Assembly (NCBI GenBank): GCA_016218915.1
Contig: JACRCQ010000079.1
Coordinates: forward strand, 62,001-126,000
DNA from: Deltaproteobacteria bacterium
Lineage (GTDB): Bacteria; Myxococcota_A; Polyangia; Polyangiales; Polyangiaceae
Direction: 5' to 3'
DNA length: 64,000 bases
Of the stretch, positions 55,201-63,322 are shown one piece after another (the stretch's first letter is position 1; each line of letters starts with the position of its first letter). A model generated the notes under the pieces. That model did no database searches. It was given only the letters and a program-made list of their open reading frames with translations, and was not told where the DNA came from. A program made the translations under genes and the position numbers.

Positions 55201-55694
55201 GCACGGCCGGGGTGGGGGAGTACGACGCCTACAAGGCAGTCTACGCGCTGCTCATGTCCAAGCACGTGGTCCTGCTCCCCCCGCGAATCGTGGGGGGCCC
55301 ACGCACGCTGATCGACGCCGCCAACCAGGCGTTGCGCGTGATTCACATGCGTGTGGACGAGATCGGCCGAGGGGACGCTCTGCGCAACTCGATCGCCCAG
55401 ATCGCGCAGAGAGATACGATCCGTGTGATCCTGGCCGGGGCGGGGCCTGACGCCACAGGCGCGTTCGATCCCGCAACCATCGAGTCGAATTGCCGCGGGA
55501 TGGAGGGCCCTGACGATACGGAATCGATGTTGCAGAGAGCGCTACACGATTATGTGAGCTCTGCCCTCTTCAGCGCCGAAGGGGAGCTCGGCCCGGACCG
55601 CGATCGCGAGCTGTCGCAAGGAGTCAGGAACATGCTCGCCATTCTCCGGCCTCGCGGCGATACCATCCCCCCGAGCCGCGCGCCGTCCCGCTGA
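52239..55694 (+). CDS. Giant HEAT-repeat protein with DUF4388 domain
   Basis: A 1151-residue protein. Residues about 30-640 are a long array of HEAT-like helical repeats (repeated D-P-x-V-R-x-A-A-A patterns such as SDEPVVRAAAARALAWVCD). A Glu/Pro linker is followed by a DUF4388 region (about 790-960; RTAICDIVAFVGQSSWRGEL, then EQIKAILFATFAVDQG). A C-terminal helical part ends at 1151. Such proteins are common in Myxococcota and are thought to act in signalling complexes. ATG at 52239 is chosen because GGGAGA lies upstream. Confidence 0.85.
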   Translation: MESPLAKRPPEPGSEGKPASASWTHVALEALKTYAAGVPEARGAVYEALSEGGVAIQQADLEAAPAAVWEAAFRGLLAMGDELKAIEVGLLAPVDSLKSRAVSTLSSRLALCVSEARATGAAGPSFEPESVALVERALVDARPEIRAEATKLAVDLNVGGSEESTLRLLLQSTYVDVRGQVLERLKGRTGERWAWSLVLALVDDPDAKLRAAAFALAGERGKGRGVQHLAWAMSGPHPNLRIIAVESLCDRRGRAVKSLLARATADSDRRVRRAAVRALEVAESDELLLEALSGGAPDVRAWAAGVLARAGDSAGLETMLEVVRKQERDEGEAAEGFVERVVVCVEGLAELEDPIAFEPISALLKSDEPVVRAAAARALAWVCDPEDPAHREVLQAAQSHEDAEVARLCAIGAAMLGEPAAADRLRALGAASPAHAFEGLEAAAAMADTSADRLLSFVDHEDPAVRARALCLRVLIEASRASASADWVRVLLSNPDRSVRITGAQAIGASVSRSDFQQYAHLLLNAQSSARPRPVVPLEATRTLSALLAFGAPRMRARAARLVGALADADVGRFTREWRRFSCRFAPEIQDASNQAVRHGTMETRRARELLSALVPDRALRLLPLTEGRSDRDGSKLLETARAVSALDQCLGPMFAIASRDQDPAVRRAASEGLSALGVDTRRLGAQGDASSEDRIRLLLAGADQAAARVRIQASTEPEPEAEPEPGASPLLVRINAKGAASPVGSEARRELQSRQGSFLLLPSPSDLVWMRRGGGSSSQPPERVVRLSGQIAARTAICDIVAFVGQSSWRGELIVLEQARTRSIFFDGGSVVGANTSVPDERIGQIMYRYGALDEAQLALVEQHARQGVRFGWAAVQLGYVTQDRLYALMGEQIKAILFATFAVDQGTFFFLDDFDEDRLVSRHTFSANGLLLDGLSQLDEMELFRRKIPGSGHTPVKQPSTAELPEGVEKIYELIDGQMSLDKLARTAGVGEYDAYKAVYALLMSKHVVLLPPRIVGGPRTLIDAANQALRVIHMRVDEIGRGDALRNSIAQIAQRDTIRVILAGAGPDATGAFDPATIESNCRGMEGPDDTESMLQRALHDYVSSALFSAEGELGPDRDRELSQGVRNMLAILRPRGDTIPPSRAPSR

Positions 55695-55714
55695 GGGCTG
55701 CGCCTTCGCCTGGG

Positions 55715-57118
55715 TCAGTCCAGCTCGTCGCTGCCCGACGCCCCGTCGTTCATCCGCTCCCAGCGTCGCTCCAGCGCCTTGCGATCGATGCCAATCAGCC
55801 TCGCCGCTGCGGACTTGTTGCCGCCGCACGTCTCCACGGCGTGCTGCAGGACCGCCCTCTCCATCACGCGAAGACGGGAGCCGAGGTCATCGGGAAGTGC
55901 CAGCAGCGCGCGCGCCAGGCGGTCCACCTCGCTGGAGGTATTCTGCCCGTGGGAGCCGGACAGCTCCTCGAGGTCTGGCACGCTGACGCGGTCGGTTCCC
56001 GCGAGCAGCGCGATGCGCTCGACGAGATTCCTGAGCTCACGCACGTTACCCGGCCACGGGCGGCGCAGGAGCCACAGAATGGCCTCTTCGGTGAGCTGGA
56101 GCTGCACGCCGCGATCGGCGGCAAAGGACATGAGCAGCTCAGGGATGTCCTCGGTCCGCTCCGAGAGGGGAGGGACCTGGATGCTGAGCACGGAGAGACG
56201 GTAGTACAAGTCCCTGCGGAACTTGCCTTCGCGAATGCGCTCCTCGAGGTCCACGTGCGTGGCTGCGAGCACGCGGGCCCGCAGCGGAAGCTCGATCTCG
56301 GAGCCAAGCGGCCGGAACTTCCTGTCCTCCAGCACGCGCAGGAGCTTGGCCTGAAGCTCCCCAGGCATCTCCGCAATCTCGTCCAGGAGCAGCGTGCCAG
56401 AGCCTGCGAGCTCGAACTGTCCACGCACGCGTCGATCCGCTCCGGTGAAGGCTCCCTTCTGGTGCCCGAACAGCAGCGACTCGATGAGCGTGCCCGGCAG
56501 CGCCGAGCAGTTCACCGCCAGAAATGGCTCCGTCGCCCGCGGGCTCATGTGGTGAAGCGCGCGTGCCACCAGCTCCTTGCCCGTGCCCGTCTCGCCGCGG
56601 ATCAGCACCGCAGCATCCGCTGCCGCCAGACGGCTGATCGTCTTGCGGAGGCGCTCGATCGACTGCGACGAGCCGACGATGGCAGACAACCCCCAGGTGC
56701 GATCGACACGCTCGCGCAGCTGCACGATCTCGGAGCGCATGCTGAGGCGCTCCTTGATCGATTGCACGACCGGCAGGAGCATCTCGGGCGCCAGCTCGTC
56801 CTTGAACACGTAGTCCTGCGCTCCGCAGCGCATGGCTTCGCGAATCTCGGTCACTTCGGTGAGCGACGTGACCATGACCACGGGTACGCCGTTTCCACTC
56901 GCCCGAAGCCGTCGCAATACGTCCAGCCCGGCCCTGTCTCGCGGGTCGTCTGCCAGCCGGATGTCCAGCAGCACGAGGTCCGGGCGCAAGCCCTCGCAAG
57001 CCTTGAGCGCTTCCTCTGCGCTGGCCGCTTCTTCCACCACCAGGCCGGGCATCTCGGCCAGCATCCGCTGCAGCACCCGCCTGGCGCTGCGCTGGTCGTC
57101 GACGATGAGGACCTTCAC
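55715..57118 (-). CDS. Sigma-54-dependent response regulator
   Basis: A 467-residue NtrC-type activator: receiver (LIVDDQRSA; Asp in LVLLDIRLADDP), AAA+ domain with GETGTGKE, GAFTGA and GTLLLDEIAEMP, and a Fis-type helix-turn-helix (NKSAAARLIGIDRKALERR). GTG at 57118 overlaps the stop of the adjacent kinase (GTGA), so it is translated with that kinase and is its likely partner. An upstream ATG at 57142 is possible. It should activate sigma-54 promoters. Confidence 0.9.
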   Translation of the reverse strand: MKVLIVDDQRSARRVLQRMLAEMPGLVVEEAASAEEALKACEGLRPDLVLLDIRLADDPRDRAGLDVLRRLRASGNGVPVVMVTSLTEVTEIREAMRCGAQDYVFKDELAPEMLLPVVQSIKERLSMRSEIVQLRERVDRTWGLSAIVGSSQSIERLRKTISRLAAADAAVLIRGETGTGKELVARALHHMSPRATEPFLAVNCSALPGTLIESLLFGHQKGAFTGADRRVRGQFELAGSGTLLLDEIAEMPGELQAKLLRVLEDRKFRPLGSEIELPLRARVLAATHVDLEERIREGKFRRDLYYRLSVLSIQVPPLSERTEDIPELLMSFAADRGVQLQLTEEAILWLLRRPWPGNVRELRNLVERIALLAGTDRVSVPDLEELSGSHGQNTSSEVDRLARALLALPDDLGSRLRVMERAVLQHAVETCGGNKSAAARLIGIDRKALERRWERMNDGASGSDELD

Positions 57119-58506
57119 GTTGTGCTCTTCCTCCTCTCCCATGCCGTCGAGGTGGCTACGTCCGACTGCGGAATCCGGATCTCGAAGCAGGTCCTGTCGC
57201 CCCGCCTCTCCGCATCGATCTCCCAGCCGTGCGCCTGCACGATCCGATGTGCGATCGTCAATCCGAGCCCGGTGCCGCCAGGCTTGGTGGTGCACCACGG
57301 AACGAAGAGCCGCGAGGGCTTCTCGGAGAATCCAGGGCCCGAGTCCCACACGACCAGCTTGCCGACCCCATCGACCGGTCCCGTCCAGCTCACTCCGACA
57401 TCGCCCTCAGCCCCGACCGCGTCCACCGCGTTCGAGAGCAGATTCACCAGGACCTGGGTCGCTTGATCGACGTCGCAATGCAGCGTCTCGGTCGACGCGC
57501 CGGACAAGGAAACCTTTCGATCCCCCAGCTTGTCTCGCAGCAGTGTCTCGGCGCGGGAGACGAGCACGTCGATGCGGACATCCGTGCGATCCAGCCGGCT
57601 TCGCGGCAGGCGACGCAGGCCGGACACGAGCCGCTCGAGCCGCTCGACTTCTTCGCATCCGATCTCGATCTCCTCGGCATCCAGGCTTCCGCAGGCGGAG
57701 CCTCGGCGAAAGACCGACCGGAAGTAGTTGATGGGATACCGTATCTCGTGGGCGATCTCGGACGCGATCGTCTCGAGCAGAGCCGCGCGTTGCGCGCGCC
57801 AGGCCTCGGAGTGCTCCACGGAGCGTTGTGCGAACTCCTCGCAGCTACGGGCGAGCGCGAGCGACAACGCGATCACGTCGGCCGCAGCACACAGCTGGTT
57901 CCGATCCGATTCCGTCAGCGCCGGCGAGCCTGCGTCGCGCTCCACTACCAGCCAGGCCAACCGGCAATCGCCGCGCCTGATCTCCACCACAGCCCTGCGC
58001 TCGTGCTCCCGCGCGCCTCCGGGGACCTCATACGAATCGCGATGATTGTCCGGGGCTCCGAGCACAAAGAGCGAGGCTCTCTGGCAAGGCAACGTGCGGG
58101 CCACGCAGCGCTCGACTGCCTCGCGAATCTCCTGCTTCGTTGAGAGCGGCGCCAGGGCGTGCGCCAGCGGATCGAGCATGGACGCTGCGGGCTCGGCATT
58201 CGAATGGCGATCGAACAGCGCAAGCGCCACAGGCCCGATGATGCATGCGAAGAATCCGCCGACGGCGGCTGCTGCGACGCTGGCGCGAAGGGGCTCGCCG
58301 AGCGAGGACGTCAGCGCGCCGCCAGCGAGCACGGCTGCGCAGAAGCTGGCCGCCAAAACGAGGAATCGAGTGACCTTGCGGCGCGTGATCGCAGGCTTGG
58401 CGAGCCCGGAAACGGATTGCTGTGAATCCGTCCCTGCAGCGGACCGGTTCACTGCGCCCCACGGGGGGACCGAAAGGATACGTGGTATTCGGTCCGATGC
58501 CTGCAT
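57115..58506 (-). CDS. Membrane histidine kinase, active paralog of the 18413 pseudokinase
   Basis: About 463 residues. Two adjacent N-terminal membrane helices (FLVLAASFCAAVLAGGALT and SVAAAAVGGFFACIIGPVAL) are followed by a GAF-like sensor and a kinase core. The phospho-acceptor is His253 in SEIAHEIRYPINYF. ATPase boxes VNLLSNAVDAV, VWDSGPGFSE and GTGLGLTIAHRI are present. The core is clearly homologous to the pseudokinase at 18413-19789, which has Asp in place of this His. The start at 58506 is uncertain; 58551 is an alternative. Confidence 0.85.
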   Translation of the reverse strand: MQASDRIPRILSVPPWGAVNRSAAGTDSQQSVSGLAKPAITRRKVTRFLVLAASFCAAVLAGGALTSSLGEPLRASVAAAAVGGFFACIIGPVALALFDRHSNAEPAASMLDPLAHALAPLSTKQEIREAVERCVARTLPCQRASLFVLGAPDNHRDSYEVPGGAREHERRAVVEIRRGDCRLAWLVVERDAGSPALTESDRNQLCAAADVIALSLALARSCEEFAQRSVEHSEAWRAQRAALLETIASEIAHEIRYPINYFRSVFRRGSACGSLDAEEIEIGCEEVERLERLVSGLRRLPRSRLDRTDVRIDVLVSRAETLLRDKLGDRKVSLSGASTETLHCDVDQATQVLVNLLSNAVDAVGAEGDVGVSWTGPVDGVGKLVVWDSGPGFSEKPSRLFVPWCTTKPGGTGLGLTIAHRIVQAHGWEIDAERRGDRTCFEIRIPQSDVATSTAWERRKSTT

Positions 58507-58745
58507 TGTCTCACGCTCGAGCCACGATGGCTTAGGACACCACGCGCGCATGATTGCGACGCGCGCGCGTCTGGTCTCCGAAGCTTCCCGTCCTGGCTCG
58601 TATTGACGGTACCGCGATGGGCAGCGACGGGTCAACAAGAACGAGCACGAAATGCGCGAGTCGCGAGAATGGATCGCTTCAATATCAACACGCGTTATTC
58701 TCACGCGCCTTGAGATCCCGGGCAAAACAAGCCCAATGCGGTTTG

Positions 58746-58763
58746 TGTTTCCCCCTGGAAACA
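58746..58763. promoter_or_regulatory. Palindrome TGTTTCC-CCCT-GGAAACA, candidate operator
   Basis: A perfect 7-base inverted repeat with a 4-base spacer, almost the same as the 46907-46925 palindrome. Both lie in divergent control regions, so one regulator could bind both. Function is inferred. Confidence 0.45.
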
Positions 58764-58888
58764 ATCGCTTTGGAGCTTCGTTCCGACTCCTGATCGCGTG
58801 CCCGGATTCGACCATGCGGCGCCCGCGGGTGACCACCTCGCGCGGTCCCAACGTGTGAATCCTTGCGTATTCGCAGCGGGCAAGCTCC

Positions 58889-58902
58889 GGCACGGTCCGT
58901 GC
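58889..58902 (+). promoter_or_regulatory. Candidate sigma-54 (-24/-12) promoter
   Basis: GGCACGGTCCGTGC has GG and GC spaced by ten bases, matches the GGCAC part of the consensus, and lies 30 bases before the ParB-like ATG. It is also a near-perfect palindrome (GGCACGG-T-CCGTGCC), so it may instead be an operator. Confidence 0.35.
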
Positions 58903-58931
58903 CTTGTGCGAGACGTGTCGAAGGAGCTTCC

Positions 58932-59672
58932 ATGAGCATGCATGCCGTTCTGCCAGAGGGTGTGGTCCCGATACCCTCGGCATTGCCCATTCGGGGCAAG
59001 CCCGGGCTGATTCCGTGTCAGGTCCGCGAAGCGGACGACGACGGGGAGATCGAGGACGTCGTTCGGGAGCTGTGCGCGATCCATCGCGCGCGGTCGCTCA
59101 GCTTGTCGTTGGACGTGGGAGCCATTGTGGTGGAGCGGCTTTTCGGGGGCGATGTGGAGGAAATCCGCCGCCGAGGCAGAAAAGACAAGTCTCTGCGAAA
59201 GCTGGCCTCGCACCCCAGACTTCCGTTCAGTGCAGCAACGCTCTGGCGGGCCATTGCGATCTACGAAATGGTTCGACGGTTTCCGGGCCTCGTGAAGTCC
59301 AGGACCCTGGGTGTGTCTCACCTTCGCTCGGTCATCGGCCTTCCCCCTTCTGCGCAGGAGCGCCTCCTGCGCGCCGCCGAAGTCGAAAAGTGGGATACCG
59401 AGCGACTCGAGAAAGCCGCCGCTGCGCTGCGCAGCTCCATGCCGAAGAATGCCGGGGGACGCCCCCCGTTGCCGTCCGTGCTCAAGACCGCTGCTTCGGT
59501 CCGCCGGATCGTCGACGCCGCTCCGGTTTCCATGGCCGCGTCCAGGCGTCCTCTCGATGCCCGGCAACGCGACGAGCTGCGCGCAGCCATCGAGCTGTTG
59601 CGGAATTGGTGCGACGAAGTGGAACGGAACCTGATCGCGACCGATCCGCTTCCCGCCGCGGTCAACCAGTGA
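58932..59672 (+). CDS. ParB/KorB-like putative DNA-binding protein, paralog of the 17539 gene
   Basis: A 246-residue protein homologous to the product of 17539-18270. Shared segments include RSLSLSLDVGAIVVERLF, LRKLASHPRLPFSAATLWRA and LGVSHLRSV. ATG at 58932 is fixed by AAGGAGC just upstream. A helix-turn-helix-like core suggests DNA binding; no ParB nuclease-like domain is present. It converges with the degenerate activator gene and overlaps it tail to tail by 11 bases. Function unknown. Confidence 0.7.
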   Translation: MSMHAVLPEGVVPIPSALPIRGKPGLIPCQVREADDDGEIEDVVRELCAIHRARSLSLSLDVGAIVVERLFGGDVEEIRRRGRKDKSLRKLASHPRLPFSAATLWRAIAIYEMVRRFPGLVKSRTLGVSHLRSVIGLPPSAQERLLRAAEVEKWDTERLEKAAAALRSSMPKNAGGRPPLPSVLKTAASVRRIVDAAPVSMAASRRPLDARQRDELRAAIELLRNWCDEVERNLIATDPLPAAVNQ

Positions 59673-60672
59673 GACGGCGGTAGGCTTCTGCAACGAACGC
59701 GGACGGCTGCTCGATCTTGTCCTCGAGCCCGAGGACTCGCAGCTGGTAGGCGAGCGAGTGACGCGAAATCCCGAGGCGTGCCGCAACTTCCTGCTTTCCG
59801 TGGCAACGTCGAAGCGCCTCCTGCACCACGCCACGGGCCACATCCCGAGTCACGTCGTGCAGACTCTGACCGTTCGGGAACTTCACGACCATGTTCCAGT
59901 CATCGGACTGGAAGTCGAGCCCGAGGTCGCGAGTACAGATTTGCCCGCCTGTGTGGTTCATGACTGCCCGCTCAAGCACGTTGCGCAATGCCCGGATGTT
60001 GCCCGGCCAAGAGCTGGACTTGAGAGCTGCCATGGCGCCGGCGTCGATCAGCGCTGGACATTCCACGTCCAGCTCGAGGGACAGCTCGGCGACAAGCTCT
60101 CCAACCAGGAGCTCGAGGTCTTCGAGACGGTCCCTCAGGGGCGGAAGGCGAATCATGCTCGATGAAAGCGTGTCGCGCAGGGCCTCCAGCACCTCGCCTT
60201 CGCAGTCTTCCGCAAGAATGTCGCGACGGCTCGACATGATGATCCGCGTGTCCGGGCATGTGGATGTCTTCCTGCTCGAACGAGCGAAGGCCACGCTGTC
60301 CAGGTGCAGCAACAGCCTGCGTTGAAGAACGAGATCGAGCCGCGGGAATTCGGCAACGAGCAATGTGCCCTTGTCGGCCTGCTCCAGCAACCCGCGCCTG
60401 CGCCTGCCAGGGATTGCGCTGGCCGTTTCATCGCCGAACAGCACCGCTTCCGCGCGCTTCGGCTGCGTACCAGCACAATCGAATACGAAGAATGGCTCGT
60501 CTCCCCGCCATGACCGTTCATGGATCCAACGCGCCAGATGCTCCTTTCCCGTGCCTGTCTCACCCAACAGGAGCACCGGCCCGTCGTGCTGCGCTGCGCT
60601 GCGGGCCATTGCCATGACCTCGCGCATCGTCGCTGCCCGGTATTCGTTCTCGTCGCGTTGGTTGAATCTCAC
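59662..60672 (-). CDS. Degenerate AAA+ activator lacking GAFTGA
   Basis: A 336-residue protein with the layout of a sigma-54 activator: AAA+ (Walker A GETGTGKE) and a C-terminal Fis-type helix (KQEVAARLGISRHSLAYQLR). At the sigma-54-contacting loop it reads FGDETASAIPGRR instead of GAFTGA, and Walker B is GTLLVAEF instead of GTLFLDEI. The segment WPGNIRALRNVLE is normal. It probably binds DNA and perhaps ATP but is unlikely to open sigma-54 promoters. GTG at 60672 has GGGAGG upstream. It lies 43 bases after a kinase-like gene. Confidence 0.8.
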   Translation of the reverse strand: MRFNQRDENEYRAATMREVMAMARSAAQHDGPVLLLGETGTGKEHLARWIHERSWRGDEPFFVFDCAGTQPKRAEAVLFGDETASAIPGRRRRGLLEQADKGTLLVAEFPRLDLVLQRRLLLHLDSVAFARSSRKTSTCPDTRIIMSSRRDILAEDCEGEVLEALRDTLSSSMIRLPPLRDRLEDLELLVGELVAELSLELDVECPALIDAGAMAALKSSSWPGNIRALRNVLERAVMNHTGGQICTRDLGLDFQSDDWNMVVKFPNGQSLHDVTRDVARGVVQEALRRCHGKQEVAARLGISRHSLAYQLRVLGLEDKIEQPSAFVAEAYRRLTG

Positions 60673-60715
60673 CCGAGCCCTCCCTTGCGTTGAACACCAA
60701 CGCCTAGTCCCTCGA

Positions 60716-61492
60716 TCATCCCGCCAACGCCCACCGGTTCTGTCGACGGTGGAAGTAGCTCGCATTGGAGGCACGGAACAGGGTGCAATCCTGGCACCGC
60801 GCCGGCCACCGCCCTGTCTCGACGCCGAGCCCCTTGGCTGAGATCACCCAGCAGCAGTATCCGGTTCCGGATTCCCGAACCACACAGGCGTCGCAGCCGG
60901 CAGCGCAAGGCAAACCGCGGTTCTCCCAGCATGGGGTCGCGTTGTACGACGGCAAATCGATCTCGAACGTCGCACCCTCCCTGCCGCCACGGACCAGCCT
61001 CAACACCCCGCCGTGCACCTCGATGACATCGCGGGCCACTGGCAACCCCAATCCAGGGGCAGGCGATCGGGTGGTGAAGAACGGCTTGAAGATCGAATCC
61101 TCATGCTCCACAGGTACCCCCGGCCCGCTGTCGTGCACCTGCACCGAGGCGATTCGTCCCGGGTAGTCCGGGAAGGAGCGCTGCTGCTCGTCCTTTGCCA
61201 GCACTCCCCATTGCACGGTGACCTGTCCACCAGGCCCGGCCGCGGTCAGCGCGTTGACAATCAGATTCTCAAGGGCCTTGCGAAGCCAGACAGGATCCAC
61301 CACCACCGGGCAGTCACTGTCGGCTTGCACCACCCACTCCACACCGCGCTCCACAGCGAGAGCTTCAAACTCGGCAATCGCCTCCCGCATCGCTTGGGTG
61401 AGGGGCATCGGCCTGGGCGCGATCGGTGCCACCCTGGATGCGGCGAGGAGATCCGCCACCAAATCCGACGAGCTAGTTCGAACAGAAGCCAT
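60716..61492 (-). CDS. Histidine-kinase ATPase domain protein with Cys-rich tail
   Basis: A 258-residue protein. It has an ATPase domain (LENLIVNALTAAG, VHDSGPGVP, PGLGLPVARDVI) but only the second part of a dimerisation domain; no phospho-acceptor His box is seen. The last 70 residues hold CAAGCDAC, CC and CQDC, which could bind an Fe-S cluster or zinc and act as a redox or metal sensor. The upstream 250 bases carry no clear continuation, so a truncated or unusual kinase is possible. It precedes the degenerate activator gene. Confidence 0.7.
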   Translation of the reverse strand: MASVRTSSSDLVADLLAASRVAPIAPRPMPLTQAMREAIAEFEALAVERGVEWVVQADSDCPVVVDPVWLRKALENLIVNALTAAGPGGQVTVQWGVLAKDEQQRSFPDYPGRIASVQVHDSGPGVPVEHEDSIFKPFFTTRSPAPGLGLPVARDVIEVHGGVLRLVRGGREGATFEIDLPSYNATPCWENRGLPCAAGCDACVVRESGTGYCCWVISAKGLGVETGRWPARCQDCTLFRASNASYFHRRQNRWALAG

Positions 61493-61742
61493 GCGGATAT
61501 TCAGGCAAGCACGTGCCGCGCCATCGATAGGTTTCCGAAGAAGCAGCGGCGAAACTCTCGTGTTTCAACTACAAAACCGCAACCGGCTGAACCGCTCGCA
61601 CCTCCCCTGCCTGCGATTCCAAGGCAGGGTTCCGGATGCGTCAAAAAGAATCCTGCTACATACGCCCGACTGTCGATTGTAGGCAGCGTATGAAGAACTC
61701 AGGCACCCCCGTCGGGACGCTGCATTCAAGCTCGCGAGCGCC

Positions 61743-63158
61743 TCAGCGACCGTCCGAAGCCTTGATCCCCCGCAACCGCATCAGCGTCTGGAAGTTGGTG
61801 CGTTGCATGCCCACATCGCGAGCTGCTGCGCTCACGTTGCCACCGTTGCGCCTGAGCGCGTCAAGCACGAACCGCGTCTCGAGCTCGCGCACCGCGTCAT
61901 CCTTGATCCGCTTCCGCGCAAGCAGAAGCTCGGCATTCGTCCGGGGGGCCTCGTTGGCCTCCCGTGACCCGCGGGCTGGATGCAGGTCCGGCAGATGCAC
62001 CAGCTCGATCACGCTCCCTTCGCAGCGGATGGTCGCGCTTTCGATCGAGTTTTCGAGCTGTCGCACGTTTCCGGGCCAGTCGTGTTCCACGAGCGCGTCC
62101 ATGGCCTGGCTGGAGATGGCTTCGACCGACTTTCCGGTGCGCACGCACGCGCGCTGCAGCAGGGCGCGAGAGATGCTGGGGATGTCCTCGCGACGTTCCC
62201 GCAGGGGCGGGATCGCGATTGGAAAGACGTGCAGTCGGTAGAATAGGTCCTCGCGGAACTGTCCGGAGCCGACCATGCGGCCGAGGTCGCGGTTGGTGGC
62301 AAATACCAGGCGCACGTCGACCTTCCGAACCTCCGTGGAGCCCACCGGGATGTACTCTCGCTCCTGGAAGAATCGAAGCAGCTTGGCCTGGACATCCATG
62401 CTCACGTTGCAGATCTCGTCGAAGAACAGGGTTCCTGCATCGACGACTTCGACGAGGCCTCGCTTGCCGGTATTGGCGCCGGTGAACGCGCCGCGGACGT
62501 AGCCGAACAGCTCGCTCTCCACGAGGCTGTCGGACAGCGTGCAGCAGTCCACGCTCAGGAACCGCTCGTCTGCGCGTCGGCTCGCAGCGTGCAACGCCCG
62601 CGCGGCCAGCTCCTTGCCTGTTCCGGTCTCCCCGATGATCAGCACGGTCGTGGAGGCCGGCCCTGCATCGCGGATCAGCTGGCGGACGTGTCGCATCTGC
62701 GGGCTGTCGCCGACGATCCGGGCGAGCGCGGTGGCAGCGGCGGTGTTGGACGTCGAATCATCGGAGGTGTTGGCCCTACGCCGAAGCTCGACCGCGCCAG
62801 CGACGGCTGCGCGCAGCTCCTTGGGCTCGAACGGCTTGTTGACGTAGTCGTAGGCACCGAGCCGCATGGCCTCGACGGCAGACGAGATGGTGCCGTAGCC
62901 GGTCATCAAGATGGTCACCGCCTGCGGATGGCGCGTGCGGACCGCACGCAGCAGCGACAAGCCGTCCATGCCTGGCATCCGAAGGTCCGTCACCAGCACG
63001 TCGAAAGGCTCGGAATCGAGCATCCGAAGCGCTTCTTCTCCGCTGCTCGCGACGCCGACCTCGTAGGTCTTCTCGGAGATGAGCGTCCGCTCGCACATCC
63101 GGCAGACTGCCGGCTCGTCGTCCACGATCAGTACCCGCGCTTGCCCTTCCACACCCAT
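61743..63158 (-). CDS. NtrC-family sigma-54-dependent response regulator
   Basis: A 471-residue activator with receiver (Asp in VLVTDLRMPGMDG, Lys in YVNKPFEPKEL), AAA+ (GETGTGKE, GAFTGA, GTLFFDEI) and a Fis-type DNA-binding helix (NVSAAARDVGMQRTNFQTL). All key motifs for sigma-54 activation are intact. It runs divergently from the PAS-activator gene at 63323, sharing a 164-base control region, and lies upstream of the Cys-rich kinase-like gene. Confidence 0.9.
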   Translation of the reverse strand: MGVEGQARVLIVDDEPAVCRMCERTLISEKTYEVGVASSGEEALRMLDSEPFDVLVTDLRMPGMDGLSLLRAVRTRHPQAVTILMTGYGTISSAVEAMRLGAYDYVNKPFEPKELRAAVAGAVELRRRANTSDDSTSNTAAATALARIVGDSPQMRHVRQLIRDAGPASTTVLIIGETGTGKELAARALHAASRRADERFLSVDCCTLSDSLVESELFGYVRGAFTGANTGKRGLVEVVDAGTLFFDEICNVSMDVQAKLLRFFQEREYIPVGSTEVRKVDVRLVFATNRDLGRMVGSGQFREDLFYRLHVFPIAIPPLRERREDIPSISRALLQRACVRTGKSVEAISSQAMDALVEHDWPGNVRQLENSIESATIRCEGSVIELVHLPDLHPARGSREANEAPRTNAELLLARKRIKDDAVRELETRFVLDALRRNGGNVSAAARDVGMQRTNFQTLMRLRGIKASDGR

Positions 63159-63322
63159 CGTTGCGCGACTCCGGAGGCTCGTTGCCTTTCACACGAAACA
63201 GTTGCCGATCGCGGGTTTCCCGCCTGAAGAATCGTAGGGCATCGTATCTCGCGGCGCTGAGCCCTGGAAGTCGGAAACGCGGCGCTTGGCTCCTGTCTCC
63301 GGTCCCATGCTATCGTGCGCCC

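Larger units (their letters stand above)
58507..58931. other. Intergenic region between divergent kinase and ParB-like genes
   Basis: No gene is seen in these 425 bases. They include a TGTTTCC/GGAAACA palindrome and a GG-N10-GC element, listed separately. The stretch 58640-58780 is less GC-rich than its surroundings. Confidence 0.5.
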
